Source: Candidatus Methanomethylophilaceae archaeon
Lineage (GTDB): Archaea > Thermoplasmatota > Thermoplasmata > Methanomassiliicoccales > Methanomethylophilaceae
Direction: 5' to 3'
NCBI GenBank assembly: GCA_017519045.1
Contig: JAFWTC010000011.1
Location: forward strand, 1 to 45,719
DNA: 45,719 nucleotides
Made by a program: the position numbers and the translations under genes. Positions 16,503 to 24,859 of this stretch are shown in pieces. Within the stretch, counting starts at the first letter, position 1. Each line of letters opens with the position of its first letter. Below the pieces are notes generated by a model, which was not told where the DNA came from, made no database searches, and was given only the letters and a program-made list of their open reading frames with translations.

Positions 16503-17001
16503 CCGTCTTCCCCCTCTCGTTAGGCACGACAGTCAGCTTCCCGTGGCGGTCCGAGTACAGCGCCTTCCCCTCGGTGAAGCGGTCCAGGAATATCGCCAGG
16601 GCGGCTATCTCCGAATGGGGCTGGTTCCCTACGGAGACGTTGAAGTCGGCGCGATCGTAGACCTCGCGGGGGACCTTCTCCGCGCCCACGATTATCATGA
16701 TGTCCTCGTCGCGGGGTATCTTGGGCAGGGCCTCGTCCACCCTCTCGCCGTACATGGTGAGGTGGACGACCTTTCCCTTGAAGCCGCGGGTGGCGTCCTG
16801 CCACCTCACGCCGGTCTTTATCTCGTAATCGCCGCCGAACCTCTCGGCCACGCTGCGGATGTTCTGCTCCAGGACCTCGTCGTAAGTGTCCACGTATATG
16901 CCTCTGGCTCCCAGGGCCCTGGAAGACAGCGCCACGTGGGTGGTCACCCTCTTGTCCCTCTCGGGACGGTGGCCTATCCTCATTATCCAGATGTCGGACA
17001 T
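16333..17001 (-). CDS. trm56: tRNA (cytidine-56-2'-O)-methyltransferase Trm56
   Basis: An archaeal SPOUT methyltransferase acting on C56 of the tRNA T-loop. Recognisable blocks are RIGHRPERDKRVTTHVALS, GVRWQDATRGFKGKVVHLTMYG, MIIVGAEKVPREVYDRADFNVSVGNQPHSE (quoted in pieces) and the knot-forming IAALAIFLDR. The family is about 175 residues, so the final 45 residues of this 222-residue frame, which are arginine-rich and overlap the HD gene, are probably not a real domain. The ATG lies 4 nt after the regulator stop. Confidence 0.92.
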   Translation of the reverse strand: MSDIWIMRIGHRPERDKRVTTHVALSSRALGARGIYVDTYDEVLEQNIRSVAERFGGDYEIKTGVRWQDATRGFKGKVVHLTMYGERVDEALPKIPRDEDIMIIVGAEKVPREVYDRADFNVSVGNQPHSEIAALAIFLDRFTEGKALYSDRHGKLTVVPNERGKTVVENPDRRRMRAASHRRRLQAPGGRPLLHREGRGGGDRLPHRGDRHGPGGRRRLAA

Positions 17002-17005
17002 CGCC

Positions 17006-17506
17006 TTACTCTTCGCGTATGAGCTCTATCCTGTGCCCACGGTAATCCATCTTCACGGATCTGCGAACGAGGCTCTTCAACATCGTCGAAGAGAGGCCGA
17101 GCGCCTCGGCCACGTCCCCGGAGAACCTGCCGTCCTTGCCGACCTGCTCCAGTATCTTCCCCTCTATCTCCCCGTACTCCTCGTCTCCCATCATGGCGGC
17201 GGTCAGGACGTCGCTGATCTCGTAGACCGGCCACTGCGCGTTGATGTTGAAGGAGGTGTAGTAGGTATGGTACGACTTCTCGGGGTATCCCCCGGCCTTG
17301 GCCGCCCACCTCGTCTCCACGAGCTTCATCTTCTCGAAGAAGACGATGGCCTCCCTGCCCTCCGGACCGAACTTCTGCTCGATGTCGTCGGCGGTCCTCC
17401 ATTCCAGGGTGACCTCCTTGAGGACGTCTCTTTTCACAGGGGTGTCAACGGACCTGAGCATCGGGACCAGCTCCGATGGCTCGTTGATCACCTTTATTCT
17501 ATTCAT
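17006..17506 (-). CDS. ArsR-like winged-helix regulator
   Basis: A 166-residue protein of an archaeal HTH family. The N-terminal half contains a winged helix (KRDVLKEVTLEWRTADDIEQKFG...IVFFEKMKLVE), and the C-terminal half a second HTH-like segment (DVAEALGLSSTMLKSLVRRS). The ATG at 17506 fits the family; the open frame upstream crosses the promoter (TATATATAAA-like on the minus strand near 17530-17540) and is discarded. It heads the unit regulator - trm56 - HD hydrolase. Confidence 0.85.
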   Translation of the reverse strand: MNRIKVINEPSELVPMLRSVDTPVKRDVLKEVTLEWRTADDIEQKFGPEGREAIVFFEKMKLVETRWAAKAGGYPEKSYHTYYTSFNINAQWPVYEISDVLTAAMMGDEEYGEIEGKILEQVGKDGRFSGDVAEALGLSSTMLKSLVRRSVKMDYRGHRIELIREE

Positions 17507-17716
17507 GCTTGGTTCAATGAGGTAGAAACTATATATAAAATGGCAGAAGTACGAGGTTTTTCCTTGTGAAAAAACATGGAATTCGAACAGATTGACGCCG
17601 CATTTCCCATGGCATACCCATCCAACATTTCCGCTAGAACATGCCGGCTGGATGCCTCGCGGGCATAAACGCTGAGAACCCAAGTTTTATTAATGCGCCT
17701 ATTAATCAACGAACCA

Positions 17717-17884
17717 ATGAAAGCAGAGAAGAAGCCCGAACTGGCATGGAAGTGCCTCGACTGCTACAAGACCTACAAGGGTCCTGACGGAGAGCAGAAG
17801 GCGCTGAACTGCTGCAACTCCATAGTTCAGGGCGTTTGGATCAACTACAACAAGTGGGGCAAGCACAAGTGGTACGGGCGCTGA
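17717..17884 (+). CDS. Small cysteine-rich protein
   Basis: A 55-residue protein with WKCLDCYKTYKG near the start and LNCCNS in the middle, followed by an aromatic, basic tail. The C-x2-C and CC pairs suggest a small metal-binding knuckle. No family was recognised. The ATG at 17717 follows a TATA-like TTTTATTAA (17685-17693) by about 27 nt, indicating a leaderless mRNA; the upstream ATG at 17693 falls at the promoter and is unlikely. Confidence 0.7.
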   Translation: MKAEKKPELAWKCLDCYKTYKGPDGEQKALNCCNSIVQGVWINYNKWGKHKWYGR

Positions 17885-17943
17885 GCGTCCGATCGGTCTC
17901 ACGACCGTCCGGCAATTCTCCCGGGCGGTAACATCCTCATCCT

Positions 17944-18507
17944 TCAGCTTGGGCTTTCTTTCTCAATCCATATGATTTCCGACGGCGGAGACTTGTTCTT
18001 CAGACGACGTCGTCCCTTTCCCGGACGCTCCCCTTTGGAAATACGGAGCAAAAGGTCGGCCACGAAGTCCGACAACGCGGTGCTCTTCACGTACGGAGGG
18101 AACTCCAGACGCTCGGCCTCGCGGATCTTGTCGCAAAGCTCGGAGATGTCTCCCACCACTACGCCTCTACCCATCCTCCGGACCTTCTCCGCCACGATCG
18201 CCTGCTGGTCGTCGTTGGAATCCGAGACGAGAACGGTGCGCGGAATCAGGACCAGAGGCTTGTTCCTGGTCATGCCGCCCAATATGGACCCGACCCCGGC
18301 ATGGCAGACCACCAGGCGGGATTCCTCGTAGTAGGCCTCTGCTTCCTCCTTGGATTTGAACGGGAAGGTCTCGGCGTGATTCGCTTCGAACATGGAACGG
18401 CCGATCTGCATTACCACCCTCTCGCCCGTCTACCCCGCGTAGGCGTCCATCGCCTCGAACAGAGGGTCGAACGGGAAGTCGTTGAGGCCGACGGTGACGT
18501 AGATCAG
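17944..18507 (-). CDS. Alg13/PssE-like glycosyltransferase subunit with an in-frame TAG and CTG start
   Basis: The catalytic, sugar-nucleotide-binding half of a two-part glycosyltransferase for polysaccharide synthesis. The N-terminus IYVTVGLNDFPFDPLFEAMD matches the family opening (IFVTVGTHxxPFDRL). One TAG at codon 26 (18430-18432) is followed in frame by TGERVVMQIGRS and VVCHAGVGSILGGMTRNKPLV, the family's UDP-sugar site. There is no ATG, GTG or TTG in the correct place: the likely start is CTG at 18507, which overlaps the stop of the partner gene as CTGA and lies just after a GGGGGGAG. With TAG as stop only 25 residues would be made. Total length is 187 residues with readthrough. Confidence 0.85.
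18430..18432 (-). other. In-frame TAG (candidate pyrrolysine codon 26) in the Alg13-like gene
   Basis: It lies between FEAMDAYAG and TGERVVMQIG, exactly where the family has a variable residue between helix 1 and strand 2. The frame is continuous on both sides. Confidence 0.82.
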
Positions 18508-18944
18508 AAGGCTCCCCCCTTGTATTCCGCGCCGATCTTGTCGGCCAACTCCTCCCACTGGACCAGGAACCGGTCGGCGAAGCGTCTGACGACGTTCCCG
18601 GTGCCCGACAGGTGGTCTACGTTGGCCGCCGATTCGATATAGACCGTGTACGCCCCCAGGAGCTTGCAGAAGGGGAACGCGAACATGTCCACATACCCCA
18701 TGCCCGTGCTCAGCACGACGTCCGGCTTGTCGAACAGGATCTTCAACAGGGCCTTGGAAAGGGTCCAAAGACAGCGGGTGACGCTCTTCCAGGGAGGATA
18801 CACCAGCATCAATTCGCCCATCCCGTCCAACGGGCGGTCGCTGACGTAGGTGAGGATCGTGTGGTCGTATGGCTCCCAGGCGTCCTTCAGCTCCATGAGC
18901 TCCTGGAGATGCCCGCCCCAACTGCATAGCAATAGGACTTTCAT
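18504..18944 (-). CDS. Alg14/PssD-like glycosyltransferase membrane-anchor subunit
   Basis: The partner of the Alg13-like protein: it recruits the catalytic subunit to the membrane and contributes acceptor binding. The 146-residue protein begins MKVLLLCSWGGHLQELMEL (family: SxGGHxxxL) and contains PDVVLSTGMGYVDMFAFPFCK and YIESAANVDHLSGTG, both typical. ATGA overlap with the DUF3795 gene upstream and CTGA overlap with the Alg13-like gene downstream make a tight three-gene unit. Confidence 0.92.
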   Translation of the reverse strand: MKVLLLCSWGGHLQELMELKDAWEPYDHTILTYVSDRPLDGMGELMLVYPPWKSVTRCLWTLSKALLKILFDKPDVVLSTGMGYVDMFAFPFCKLLGAYTVYIESAANVDHLSGTGNVVRRFADRFLVQWEELADKIGAEYKGGAF

Positions 18945-19282
18945 GGGCCCAGCATCCCCAGATTCTTCCTGGCGGCCTCGTTGCCCCTGATTACGGCGGC
19001 CACTTTGTCACAGGAGCCCAGATCGGGGCATTCGCCGCATGTCTCGTATTCTCTGGCGATTCCGCACTTGCGGATTCCGCACATGGACTCGCAGTACGGC
19101 GTCTTCGGTCCATCCGAGCGGCATCCGAGGCAGTTGATCATCCCGGGCGTGATGTCCGCGCCGTTCAGCTCGCTCCATTCCGCGGCCACCTTCCTGCGGA
19201 GGCATTCGTCGTCGTTCACGGTCGCTATATACGCCTCGCAGGCAGAGCAGTCGAGCCCGCAGTATGCGATGTTCCTATCCAT
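18941..19282 (-). CDS. DUF3795 cysteine-rich protein
   Basis: A 113-residue protein opening IAYCGLDCSACEAYIAT, with further pairs NCLGCRSDG, YCESMCGIRKCG and CGECPDLGSC. This is the DUF3795 pattern, thought to bind metal or an iron-sulfur cluster; function unknown. It overlaps the regulator upstream by 8 nt and the Alg14-like gene downstream by 4 nt. Confidence 0.88.
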   Translation of the reverse strand: MDRNIAYCGLDCSACEAYIATVNDDECLRRKVAAEWSELNGADITPGMINCLGCRSDGPKTPYCESMCGIRKCGIAREYETCGECPDLGSCDKVAAVIRGNEAARKNLGMLGP

Positions 19283-19652
19283 CGTGGTTCCTGCGGATGG
19301 ATGGACAGCCCGCCGTTATAGTTTGCGACGGGACGGTCGAGGAAGCGCCTGGAATCCTTCGGTCCGTCAAATCCGTTGATCGTCTTCTAAAAAGGGATTC
19401 CAATTCGCAAAGGAGATCGGCGATCTCCCTTCCCTTCGGAGTGAGCTCGACATATATCCTGAACGGCTTCGTAGTCTCGCGCGTCTCCGTGACGAGGCCG
19501 GAATCGACGAGGTCCGCGACGCGGGACTGGACTGTGGCGGTCCCCTTCGCTATCGCCCTCGCGAGATCCCCCTTCACCATGCTTCCATTGTCCCTCAAGA
19601 CAAGAAGTATCCTGATGGCGTGGGTGTTCTCCAATACGTCTATGCCGCTCAT
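19275..19652 (-). CDS. Winged-helix transcriptional regulator
   Basis: A 125-residue regulator with a winged helix in residues 5-85 (AIRILLVLRDNGSMVKGDLARAI, LVDSGLVTETRE, VELTPKGREIADLL). The last 35 residues are low-complexity. The frame ends at a TAG lying inside the start region of the DUF3795 gene (GATGGATAGG). If UAG is always sense in this organism, the product would run on to 19008. It heads the unit with DUF3795 and the glycosyltransferase subunits. Confidence 0.8.
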   Translation of the reverse strand: MSGIDVLENTHAIRILLVLRDNGSMVKGDLARAIAKGTATVQSRVADLVDSGLVTETRETTKPFRIYVELTPKGREIADLLCELESLFRRRSTDLTDRRIPGASSTVPSQTITAGCPSIRRNHDG

Positions 19653-19731
19653 GTTTTCCTCGACCCGAGTCCTCTCCGAGCCATGCTATAAATGTTGTCA
19701 AAATAAACAACGGAAAATCGGAAGACGAAGG

Positions 19732-20910
19732 ATGACGACCGAGAAAAGGATGATATCCGCAAATAAACGTCTCGAACCCATGACCGGTCAGGAGGAAGGG
19801 CCTGTCCTGTCGAGATGGTTCCTAGGCGGCCTGAGGAAGGGGGAGCCCTATCTCAGGGTTCATTCCATGATCGAGGCCCTGGCGAAGGACCATGGCACCG
19901 ATGAAAGCCTCGCGGAGGCGCTGCTGGAGCTGGCGGAGCAGGGGGATCCTGACGCTCAATACGTCGCAGGGATAGCCGTCCAATACGGCATCGGGACGGA
20001 CAGGTCCTACGAGAAGGGCTGCGAATGGTGCTGGAAGGCGATAGGTCAGAACCATCCCCTCGCCTGTCTGCACATGGGCGAGCTGCTGGAGCTGGAGCCT
20101 AAATCCACCAGAAAAGCCATCAAGCTGTACAAGAGGGCCTCCGAATCCGGTCTTGCGGAAGCGTCGAAGAAGATAGCGTGGATCTACAGCGGCTATCCGG
20201 GACTCAGAAGCACCGACCCGAAAGCGATCGAATGGTACCTGAAGGCGGCGGAGCAGGGGGACTGCGACGCCCAGAGGGATGTCGGATACAAGTACGAGTT
20301 CGGACTGGGAGTCGATCAGTCCTACGAGGAGACGTTCAAGTGGTACCTGAAGGCGGCGGAGCAGGACGGGGAGGATGTGCAGATCAGGCTGGGCCGTCTG
20401 TACGAATGCGGACTGGGGGTCGAACAATCGTACGAGAAGGCAGCGGAGTGGTATAGGAGGGCTGCCGAATCGGGAAGCGCCGTAGCCCAGTACAACATGG
20501 GCAACATGTGCAGCCTCGGCCACGGGGTGGAGAAATCCCACAAAGAAGCGTTCAAGTGGTACCTGAAGGCCGCGGAACAGGGCGACGGGGACGCCCAGAA
20601 CAACCTGGGATACATGTACGAACGCGGCATGGCCGTGGAGCAATCCTATGAGAAGGCGGCGGAGTGGTACCAGAAGGGAGTCGATAACGACAACGCGTTC
20701 GCCATGTTCTATCTCGGACGCCTATATGAGACCGGAAGAGGCGTCCCCCGCTCGGCCAGGAAGGCCTAGAAGCTGTACACAGATGCGATGGAGGCGGGAA
20801 ACGAGAAAGCCGGAAAGGCCCTGGACAGGGTCTGTGCCGACTGGAAGGACGAAATCGAAGACGATGGAGCCAAGGATGACGAGGAACGATTGCACAAGTA
20901 TTTTATATAA
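19732..20910 (+). CDS. Sel1-repeat (SLR/TPR-like) protein with an in-frame TAG
   Basis: A 392-residue solenoid of Sel1-like repeats, about 36 residues each (consensus YEKAxEWYxKAAEQGDxxAQxxLGxMYExGxGV), probably a protein-interaction scaffold. A TAG at codon 346 (20767-20769) falls inside the last repeat helix (RSARKA-TAG-KLYTDAMEAGNEKAGKAL), where Sel1 repeats normally have Ala, Glu or Val. The frame then runs to TAA at 20908. The ATG at 19732 is chosen because the longer upstream frame is antisense to the regulator at 19275. A second Sel1 gene lies at 42479. Confidence 0.88.
20767..20769 (+). other. In-frame TAG (candidate pyrrolysine codon 346) in the Sel1 protein
   Basis: The Sel1 helix pattern continues in phase across the TAG. 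Stopping here would cut the final repeat in mid-helix. Confidence 0.8.
20901..20909 (+). promoter_or_regulatory. TATA box of the tRNA-Asn gene
   Basis: TTTTATATA lies 25-33 bp before the tRNA 5' end. It overlaps the last codons of the read-through Sel1 frame (TTT ATA TAA). Confidence 0.6.
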
Positions 20911-20933
20911 GACGTACAATCGCCAACTCACAG

Positions 20934-21009
20934 GCCGCTGTAGCTCAGTAGGTAGAGCGTGTGACTGTTAATCACAAGGTCCTCGGTTCAAATCCGTGCG
21001 GCGGCGCCA
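20934..21009 (+). tRNA. tRNA-Asn (GTT)
   Basis: The acceptor stem GCCGCTG pairs with CGGCGGC (one G-U). The anticodon loop is CTGTTAA on a TGTGA/TCACA stem, giving anticodon GTT. The T-arm has GG-TTCAAAT-CC with one T-T mismatch. CCA is encoded at 21007-21009. No intron is seen. Confidence 0.93.
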
Positions 21010-21326
21010 TTCTTCTCACAATCCGTACATTCTTCTCCGAGCGCATGTCCTCTCTCGGAAGCATCTGAATCGACCCCTCTACAAACCGTCGAAAATCAGA
21101 ACAAATTTCGCAAAAGTCTGAGGCCCCGCTCTTGATTTCAGGACGACGAATATGGATTCTCACGAACCCGAAAAATCTACAATGCGAAACGGCCTCCCTC
21201 GTGGGTTCAAAAGCGGAAAACATAATTTATCCTTATATGAAAGGATAAAATCAGAATTTTAACACAATTTATCATCTCATATAATAATAAAATCGTAAAA
21301 TCTAAGCCGGTGATGTATGAAGTCCT
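21010..21326. other. Intergenic stretch without a supported gene
   Basis: No coding sequence was accepted. The only minus-strand open frame runs back into the tRNA. It contains one inverted repeat, TTATCCTT-N6-AAGGATAA (21227-21248), and becomes A/T-rich just before the ATPase remnant. Confidence 0.6.
21227..21248. repeat. 8-bp inverted repeat, possible operator
   Basis: Arms TTATCCTT and AAGGATAA are perfect with a 6-nt spacer. It may be an operator left from the decayed gene at 21327; there is no T-run to suggest a terminator. Confidence 0.45.
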
Positions 21327-21700
21327 ATGGATGGCCTTCTGGTGCCACGTGACAGACATCTCTCTGAAATCGAACCGTCCGTCGGTAACGGCAATACCAA
21401 GGTGATAACCGGCATACGCCGTTGCGAAAAATCGACGATTATAACGGAAAAGAGATCGACGTGGTGACCATCAGGGACGGGTCGAGACTCTATGCCCAGG
21501 CATGTTCCATGATCGACAGTCAAAGGCCTTCGACAGGGAATTCGGAAAACTGACCAAGATCCCGGACAGCTTCCCGAAATACGTGGTGACTATGGAGCCA
21601 GGAGCTTACCGCGGGGTCACCGACACCGGGATGATCTGCTGTTCGCTCAAAGAATTCCTAGAGAAGAGAGAGCTACTAAGCCGCTACAGGGATCCATTCG
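21327..21700 (+). pseudogene. Decayed AAA ATPase (DUF4143 family) remnant
   Basis: The opening MDGLLVPRDRHLSEIEP leads to KVITGIRRCEKSTI, a Walker A in which the glycine before Lys has become Glu. The frame then jumps, with most of the ATPase missing, into YNGKEIDVVTIRDGSRLYAQ. After another frameshift near 21525 it continues as KAFDREFGKLTKIPDSFPKYVV and ICCSLKEFLEK, the typical C-terminus. At least one large internal deletion and two frame changes mark a pseudogene. An intact relative sits at 10123. Confidence 0.82.
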
Positions 21701-21867
21701 GATTTCGAATGCAAGGATACGTGCTCTGCCATCATGATCGCCTTTCGACGTAGGTAGCGACTAAGATAACCGCTCATGATTAAGTATCGCGACACGCATC
21801 CCAGAGTGGTACGGTAAACATTAGAGACTATAGTGACACCCGTAATTCCGAACCCCGCTGCTGCATC

Positions 21868-22434
21868 GTGTTCTTCTCAGTCCCCGGAGAGACCTATGTC
21901 AGAGGAGGGTACGAGGAACGCGATCCGGGCAACACCAAGGTCGCCGCCACGTTCCTGTCCGAGATGCTTTCCTGCCCAGTCATGGAGATCGTCCCTAAGG
22001 AAAGGTATCCGCGCGACTACGGAGGACAGGTCGAGAGGGCCAAAAAGGAATGGGAAGGCGCCCTCAGGCCCGAGCTTGAGACCTGTCCCGGCGTCTCGGC
22101 GTACGATGACGTGTACCTGTGCTACCCCAACTGGTGCGGCACGATCCCGATGGCGGTGGCGACGTTCCTGGAATCCAACGCATGGGTCGGCAAGGGGATC
22201 CATCCCCTCTGCACCAACGAAGGGAGCGGCATGGGCTCCAGCGAGTCTGCGATATCGAGATCCGCCCCGGAAGCGGTCCTCGGCCCAGGACTGTCCGTCT
22301 GCGGAACGGACGTCAGGGAATGCCGCCCGCTTCTGAAAGAGTGGATCTCCCGAGCATCTTCCCCCTTGTCTTCACGAAGATGCGCCCTGATTTCTAACTG
22401 GATCTATCCTGATGAAGGGAACGTCTGGCCATAA
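21868..22434 (+). CDS. Flavodoxin family protein
   Basis: A 188-residue flavodoxin-like FMN protein. FFSVPGETYVRGGYEE is the phosphate-binding loop of this family, GNTKVAATFLSEM follows, and DDVYLCYPNWCGTIPMAVATFL is the second FMN contact. The called start is GTG 21868, but family members begin several residues earlier, and the frame is open upstream (CCIVFFSV) without a canonical start. The true start is uncertain, or a base has been lost near 21835. The last 25 residues look non-homologous. Confidence 0.78.
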   Translation: MFFSVPGETYVRGGYEERDPGNTKVAATFLSEMLSCPVMEIVPKERYPRDYGGQVERAKKEWEGALRPELETCPGVSAYDDVYLCYPNWCGTIPMAVATFLESNAWVGKGIHPLCTNEGSGMGSSESAISRSAPEAVLGPGLSVCGTDVRECRPLLKEWISRASSPLSSRRCALISNWIYPDEGNVWP

Positions 22435-22439
22435 TTTAT

Positions 22440-22475
22440 TTTAGTTTTAACTAAATAAATTTAGGATAACCAAAA
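22440..22475. promoter_or_regulatory. Two palindromic operator-like boxes before the nitrogenase-like operon
   Basis: Box 1 (22440-22455) is TTTAGTT-TT-AACTAAA, a perfect 7-bp inverted repeat. Box 2 (22460-22475) is TTTAGG-ATAA-CCAAAA, close to TTTAGG-N4-CCTAAA. They sit directly upstream of the TATA box. The pattern resembles DtxR/IdeR/MntR-family metal-repressor sites, and a matching pair lies at 42245-42288. Confidence 0.6.
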
Positions 22476-22483
22476 TATAAATA
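22475..22483 (+). promoter_or_regulatory. TATA box of the nitrogenase-like operon
   Basis: ATATAAATA ends 24 bp before the ATG at 22507, and there is no ribosome binding site, so a leaderless or very short-leader mRNA is expected. It abuts operator box 2, a repression geometry. Confidence 0.55.
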
Positions 22484-22506
22484 AAACAAGTTGTTAACAA
22501 AACGTG

Positions 22507-24858
22507 ATGTTGCAAATCGCGATCTATGGCAAGGGGGGCATCGGAAAATCGACGACCTCCTCCAACCTATCCTATGCGCTGGCCGGGAAGGGACTGAAGG
22601 TCCTTCAGGTCGGATGCGACCCCAAACACGATTCCACGAAATACCTCATAAGCGGCAAGGACCAGACCACGGTCCTCGACTACATCAGGTCGACCGCTCC
22701 CTCGGAGAGAAAGCTGGAGGACATCATGGTCACGGGGTCCGGAGGGGTCATGTGCGTCGAGGCAGGAGGTCCTGAGCCCGGGATCGGCTGCGCCGGGAGA
22801 GGGATCCTGACGACGTTCGACACCATAGAGAAGATGGGGATAGCCGACATCGAGAAGGATGTCGTCCTTTACGACGTCCTAGGCGACGTGGTGTGCGGAG
22901 GGTTCGCAGTGCCCATGAGGAACGAGTACGCCGACGCCGTGTACATCGTGACGTCCGGGGAGTTCATGGCCATCTATGCGGCGAACAACATCCTTCGCGG
23001 CCTCTTGAACTTCGGGACTTCCCGCCCGAGGGTGGCGGGGCTCATCCTGAACAGGCGGAACGTCGACAACGAGCGCGAGCTGGTGGAGCGCTTCGCCAAA
23101 GGCGTGGGTCTCCCCATAGTCGCGGACATCCCGCGCTCCAAGGAATACATAGAGGCCGAAAGGCTGGGGAAGACCGTGTCGGAGGCGTTCCCCGATTCGG
23201 TCCCCGCGTCCATATACAGGCTGCTGGCCGACGACGTCGACTCCATAAGGGCCGGCTCCAGGCCGCTGTACATCCCCCACCCGCTGAGCGACGACCAGCT
23301 CAACGACCTCGCCGCGGGGAAGGAGATAGCCGTCCTAGGTGACTTCACCCGAGTATCCTGCGGCTGCAACAGGATCCGCAGAGGAACCGGTTCCTGCGCC
23401 AGCCGCGGAGCGGTGTTCGCGGCAGGGAGGGTGAACGACCTGCCGATCATAATCCACGGCCCGGCAAGCTGCGGCTACGTCATGTCCCATACCCAGGACG
23501 TCCATTTCCTGACCGAGATGGGCACCAATCCCAACACCGTGGGAATCCTGAGGAACAACATCTCCTCCACCCGCATGAGCAACGACTCCTCTATCTTCGG
23601 CGGCCACGAGGATCTCATGAGGATCATACGCTCGGAGGCCGGAAAGGGCAAGAGGACGATGATGGTGATAACCACGTGCGTCCCCGGCATGATTGGGGAC
23701 AACCTCGACCTTATCAAGAAGAGGGCGGAGGGGGAGTTCCCGGGACTGAACCTCGTCGTCGTCAAGGCCGACGGGAACCTCACCGGCGGCTCCGAAGAAG
23801 GGCGCCTCATGGCCATGAAGGCGATAATATCCTTCATAGACGAGAACCTCAAGCCGACCGAAATGGAATGCAACCTCATCGACGACAACTTCATCGTCTA
23901 TTCATCCGGAAGGAACGGCGAATGGACGGAGAGGCTCATGGGAATGCTGGGATTCTCCAAGGTCCACAAGATCATCGACAACGTGTTCCTGGACGAGGTC
24001 GTCGGGTGCAAGAAGAACATCCTCAACGTCAGGACGTTCGACGACCCCACCGTGAACGGGATGGCGGACGTCATGGCCGAGGAGAAGGGCATGAGGATCT
24101 TCGAGGATCCGCTGCCCAAGGGATACTCGGAGACCCTCGCATGGGTGGAGAAGGTCGGAAAGGAGTACGGCCTCGTGGAGCGCGCCGCGGAAGCCTCCGA
24201 GACGATAAAAAGGGAGTACGCCGCCGCCTTGGAGCGCCACAGGCCCTTCCTCGAAGGGAAGACCGCCGACATCATAGCCGGGATACTCGGAGACGACGAC
24301 TGGATCATCGAGGTCCTTCTGGACGCCGGGGTCCGCATCAAGAACCTGTTCGTCCTGAGGATGAGGATGGGCGGAGGCCGCGGCCCCGGACCTGCATTCA
24401 AGTCGCGCTACGCTGACAAGTTGAACGTGCGCGAGATGTCCAACCCGATGGAGGTCAAGGCCGCCGTGGAGGAGGACGCCCCGGACATGGTCGTCGGAGG
24501 CGTGATGATCGGGTGGCACGGCCAGCAGTTCAAGGAATTCAGCCGCGACTACCAGTGCTTCACCCACTACGCCTCGATAGAGTACCTCGACTACATGCAC
24601 ACGATGATGACCAGCGCCCCGACGATGGGATGGAGGAGCTGGGGCGGAGCCGATGACGGAGGCGCCGCCGTCGGGCCGGCCGTCCAGAAGCCGATGAGGA
24701 TCACGCAGGCCCAGATAGGCGCCATCAAGTCGAGGATGGGCGGAATTGTGCCTCCCAGGATGGAGGCGGCGCTGAACGCCATGAAGGAGGGGAGGACTCC
24801 CGAGGGGGTCCCTCCGGAGATGATCGGGATGATCAAGACGATGACGGGAGGCAGCTGA
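22507..24858 (+). CDS. Nitrogenase-like fusion protein: NifH-type reductase joined to NifD-type component
   Basis: One 783-residue polypeptide joins two normally separate subunits. Residues 1-270 are an iron-protein reductase: Walker A GKGGIGKST, cluster cysteines in GIGCAGRG (about 95) and GDVVCGG (about 130). Residues 277-700 are a component-1 domain with cysteines in SCGCNRIRRGTGSCASRGA and HGPASCGY. This places it among nitrogenase-like enzymes such as BchLNB and CfbCD rather than true nitrogenase; no nifB, nifE or nifN is nearby. The partner is the NifK-like gene 1 nt downstream, followed by a metal/tetrapyrrole-type importer. The substrate is unknown; a tetrapyrrole or imported cofactor is a guess. 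ATG 22507 is used rather than the GTG before it. Confidence 0.85.
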   Translation: MLQIAIYGKGGIGKSTTSSNLSYALAGKGLKVLQVGCDPKHDSTKYLISGKDQTTVLDYIRSTAPSERKLEDIMVTGSGGVMCVEAGGPEPGIGCAGRGILTTFDTIEKMGIADIEKDVVLYDVLGDVVCGGFAVPMRNEYADAVYIVTSGEFMAIYAANNILRGLLNFGTSRPRVAGLILNRRNVDNERELVERFAKGVGLPIVADIPRSKEYIEAERLGKTVSEAFPDSVPASIYRLLADDVDSIRAGSRPLYIPHPLSDDQLNDLAAGKEIAVLGDFTRVSCGCNRIRRGTGSCASRGAVFAAGRVNDLPIIIHGPASCGYVMSHTQDVHFLTEMGTNPNTVGILRNNISSTRMSNDSSIFGGHEDLMRIIRSEAGKGKRTMMVITTCVPGMIGDNLDLIKKRAEGEFPGLNLVVVKADGNLTGGSEEGRLMAMKAIISFIDENLKPTEMECNLIDDNFIVYSSGRNGEWTERLMGMLGFSKVHKIIDNVFLDEVVGCKKNILNVRTFDDPTVNGMADVMAEEKGMRIFEDPLPKGYSETLAWVEKVGKEYGLVERAAEASETIKREYAAALERHRPFLEGKTADIIAGILGDDDWIIEVLLDAGVRIKNLFVLRMRMGGGRGPGPAFKSRYADKLNVREMSNPMEVKAAVEEDAPDMVVGGVMIGWHGQQFKEFSRDYQCFTHYASIEYLDYMHTMMTSAPTMGWRSWGGADDGGAAVGPAVQKPMRITQAQIGAIKSRMGGIVPPRMEAALNAMKEGRTPEGVPPEMIGMIKTMTGGS

Positions 24859-24859
24859 C

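Noticed and set aside
20972-21223. Minus-strand open frame ending in PPHGFEPRTL
   Set aside because: It covers the 3' half of tRNA-Asn; this peptide ending is a typical false translation of a tRNA T-arm.
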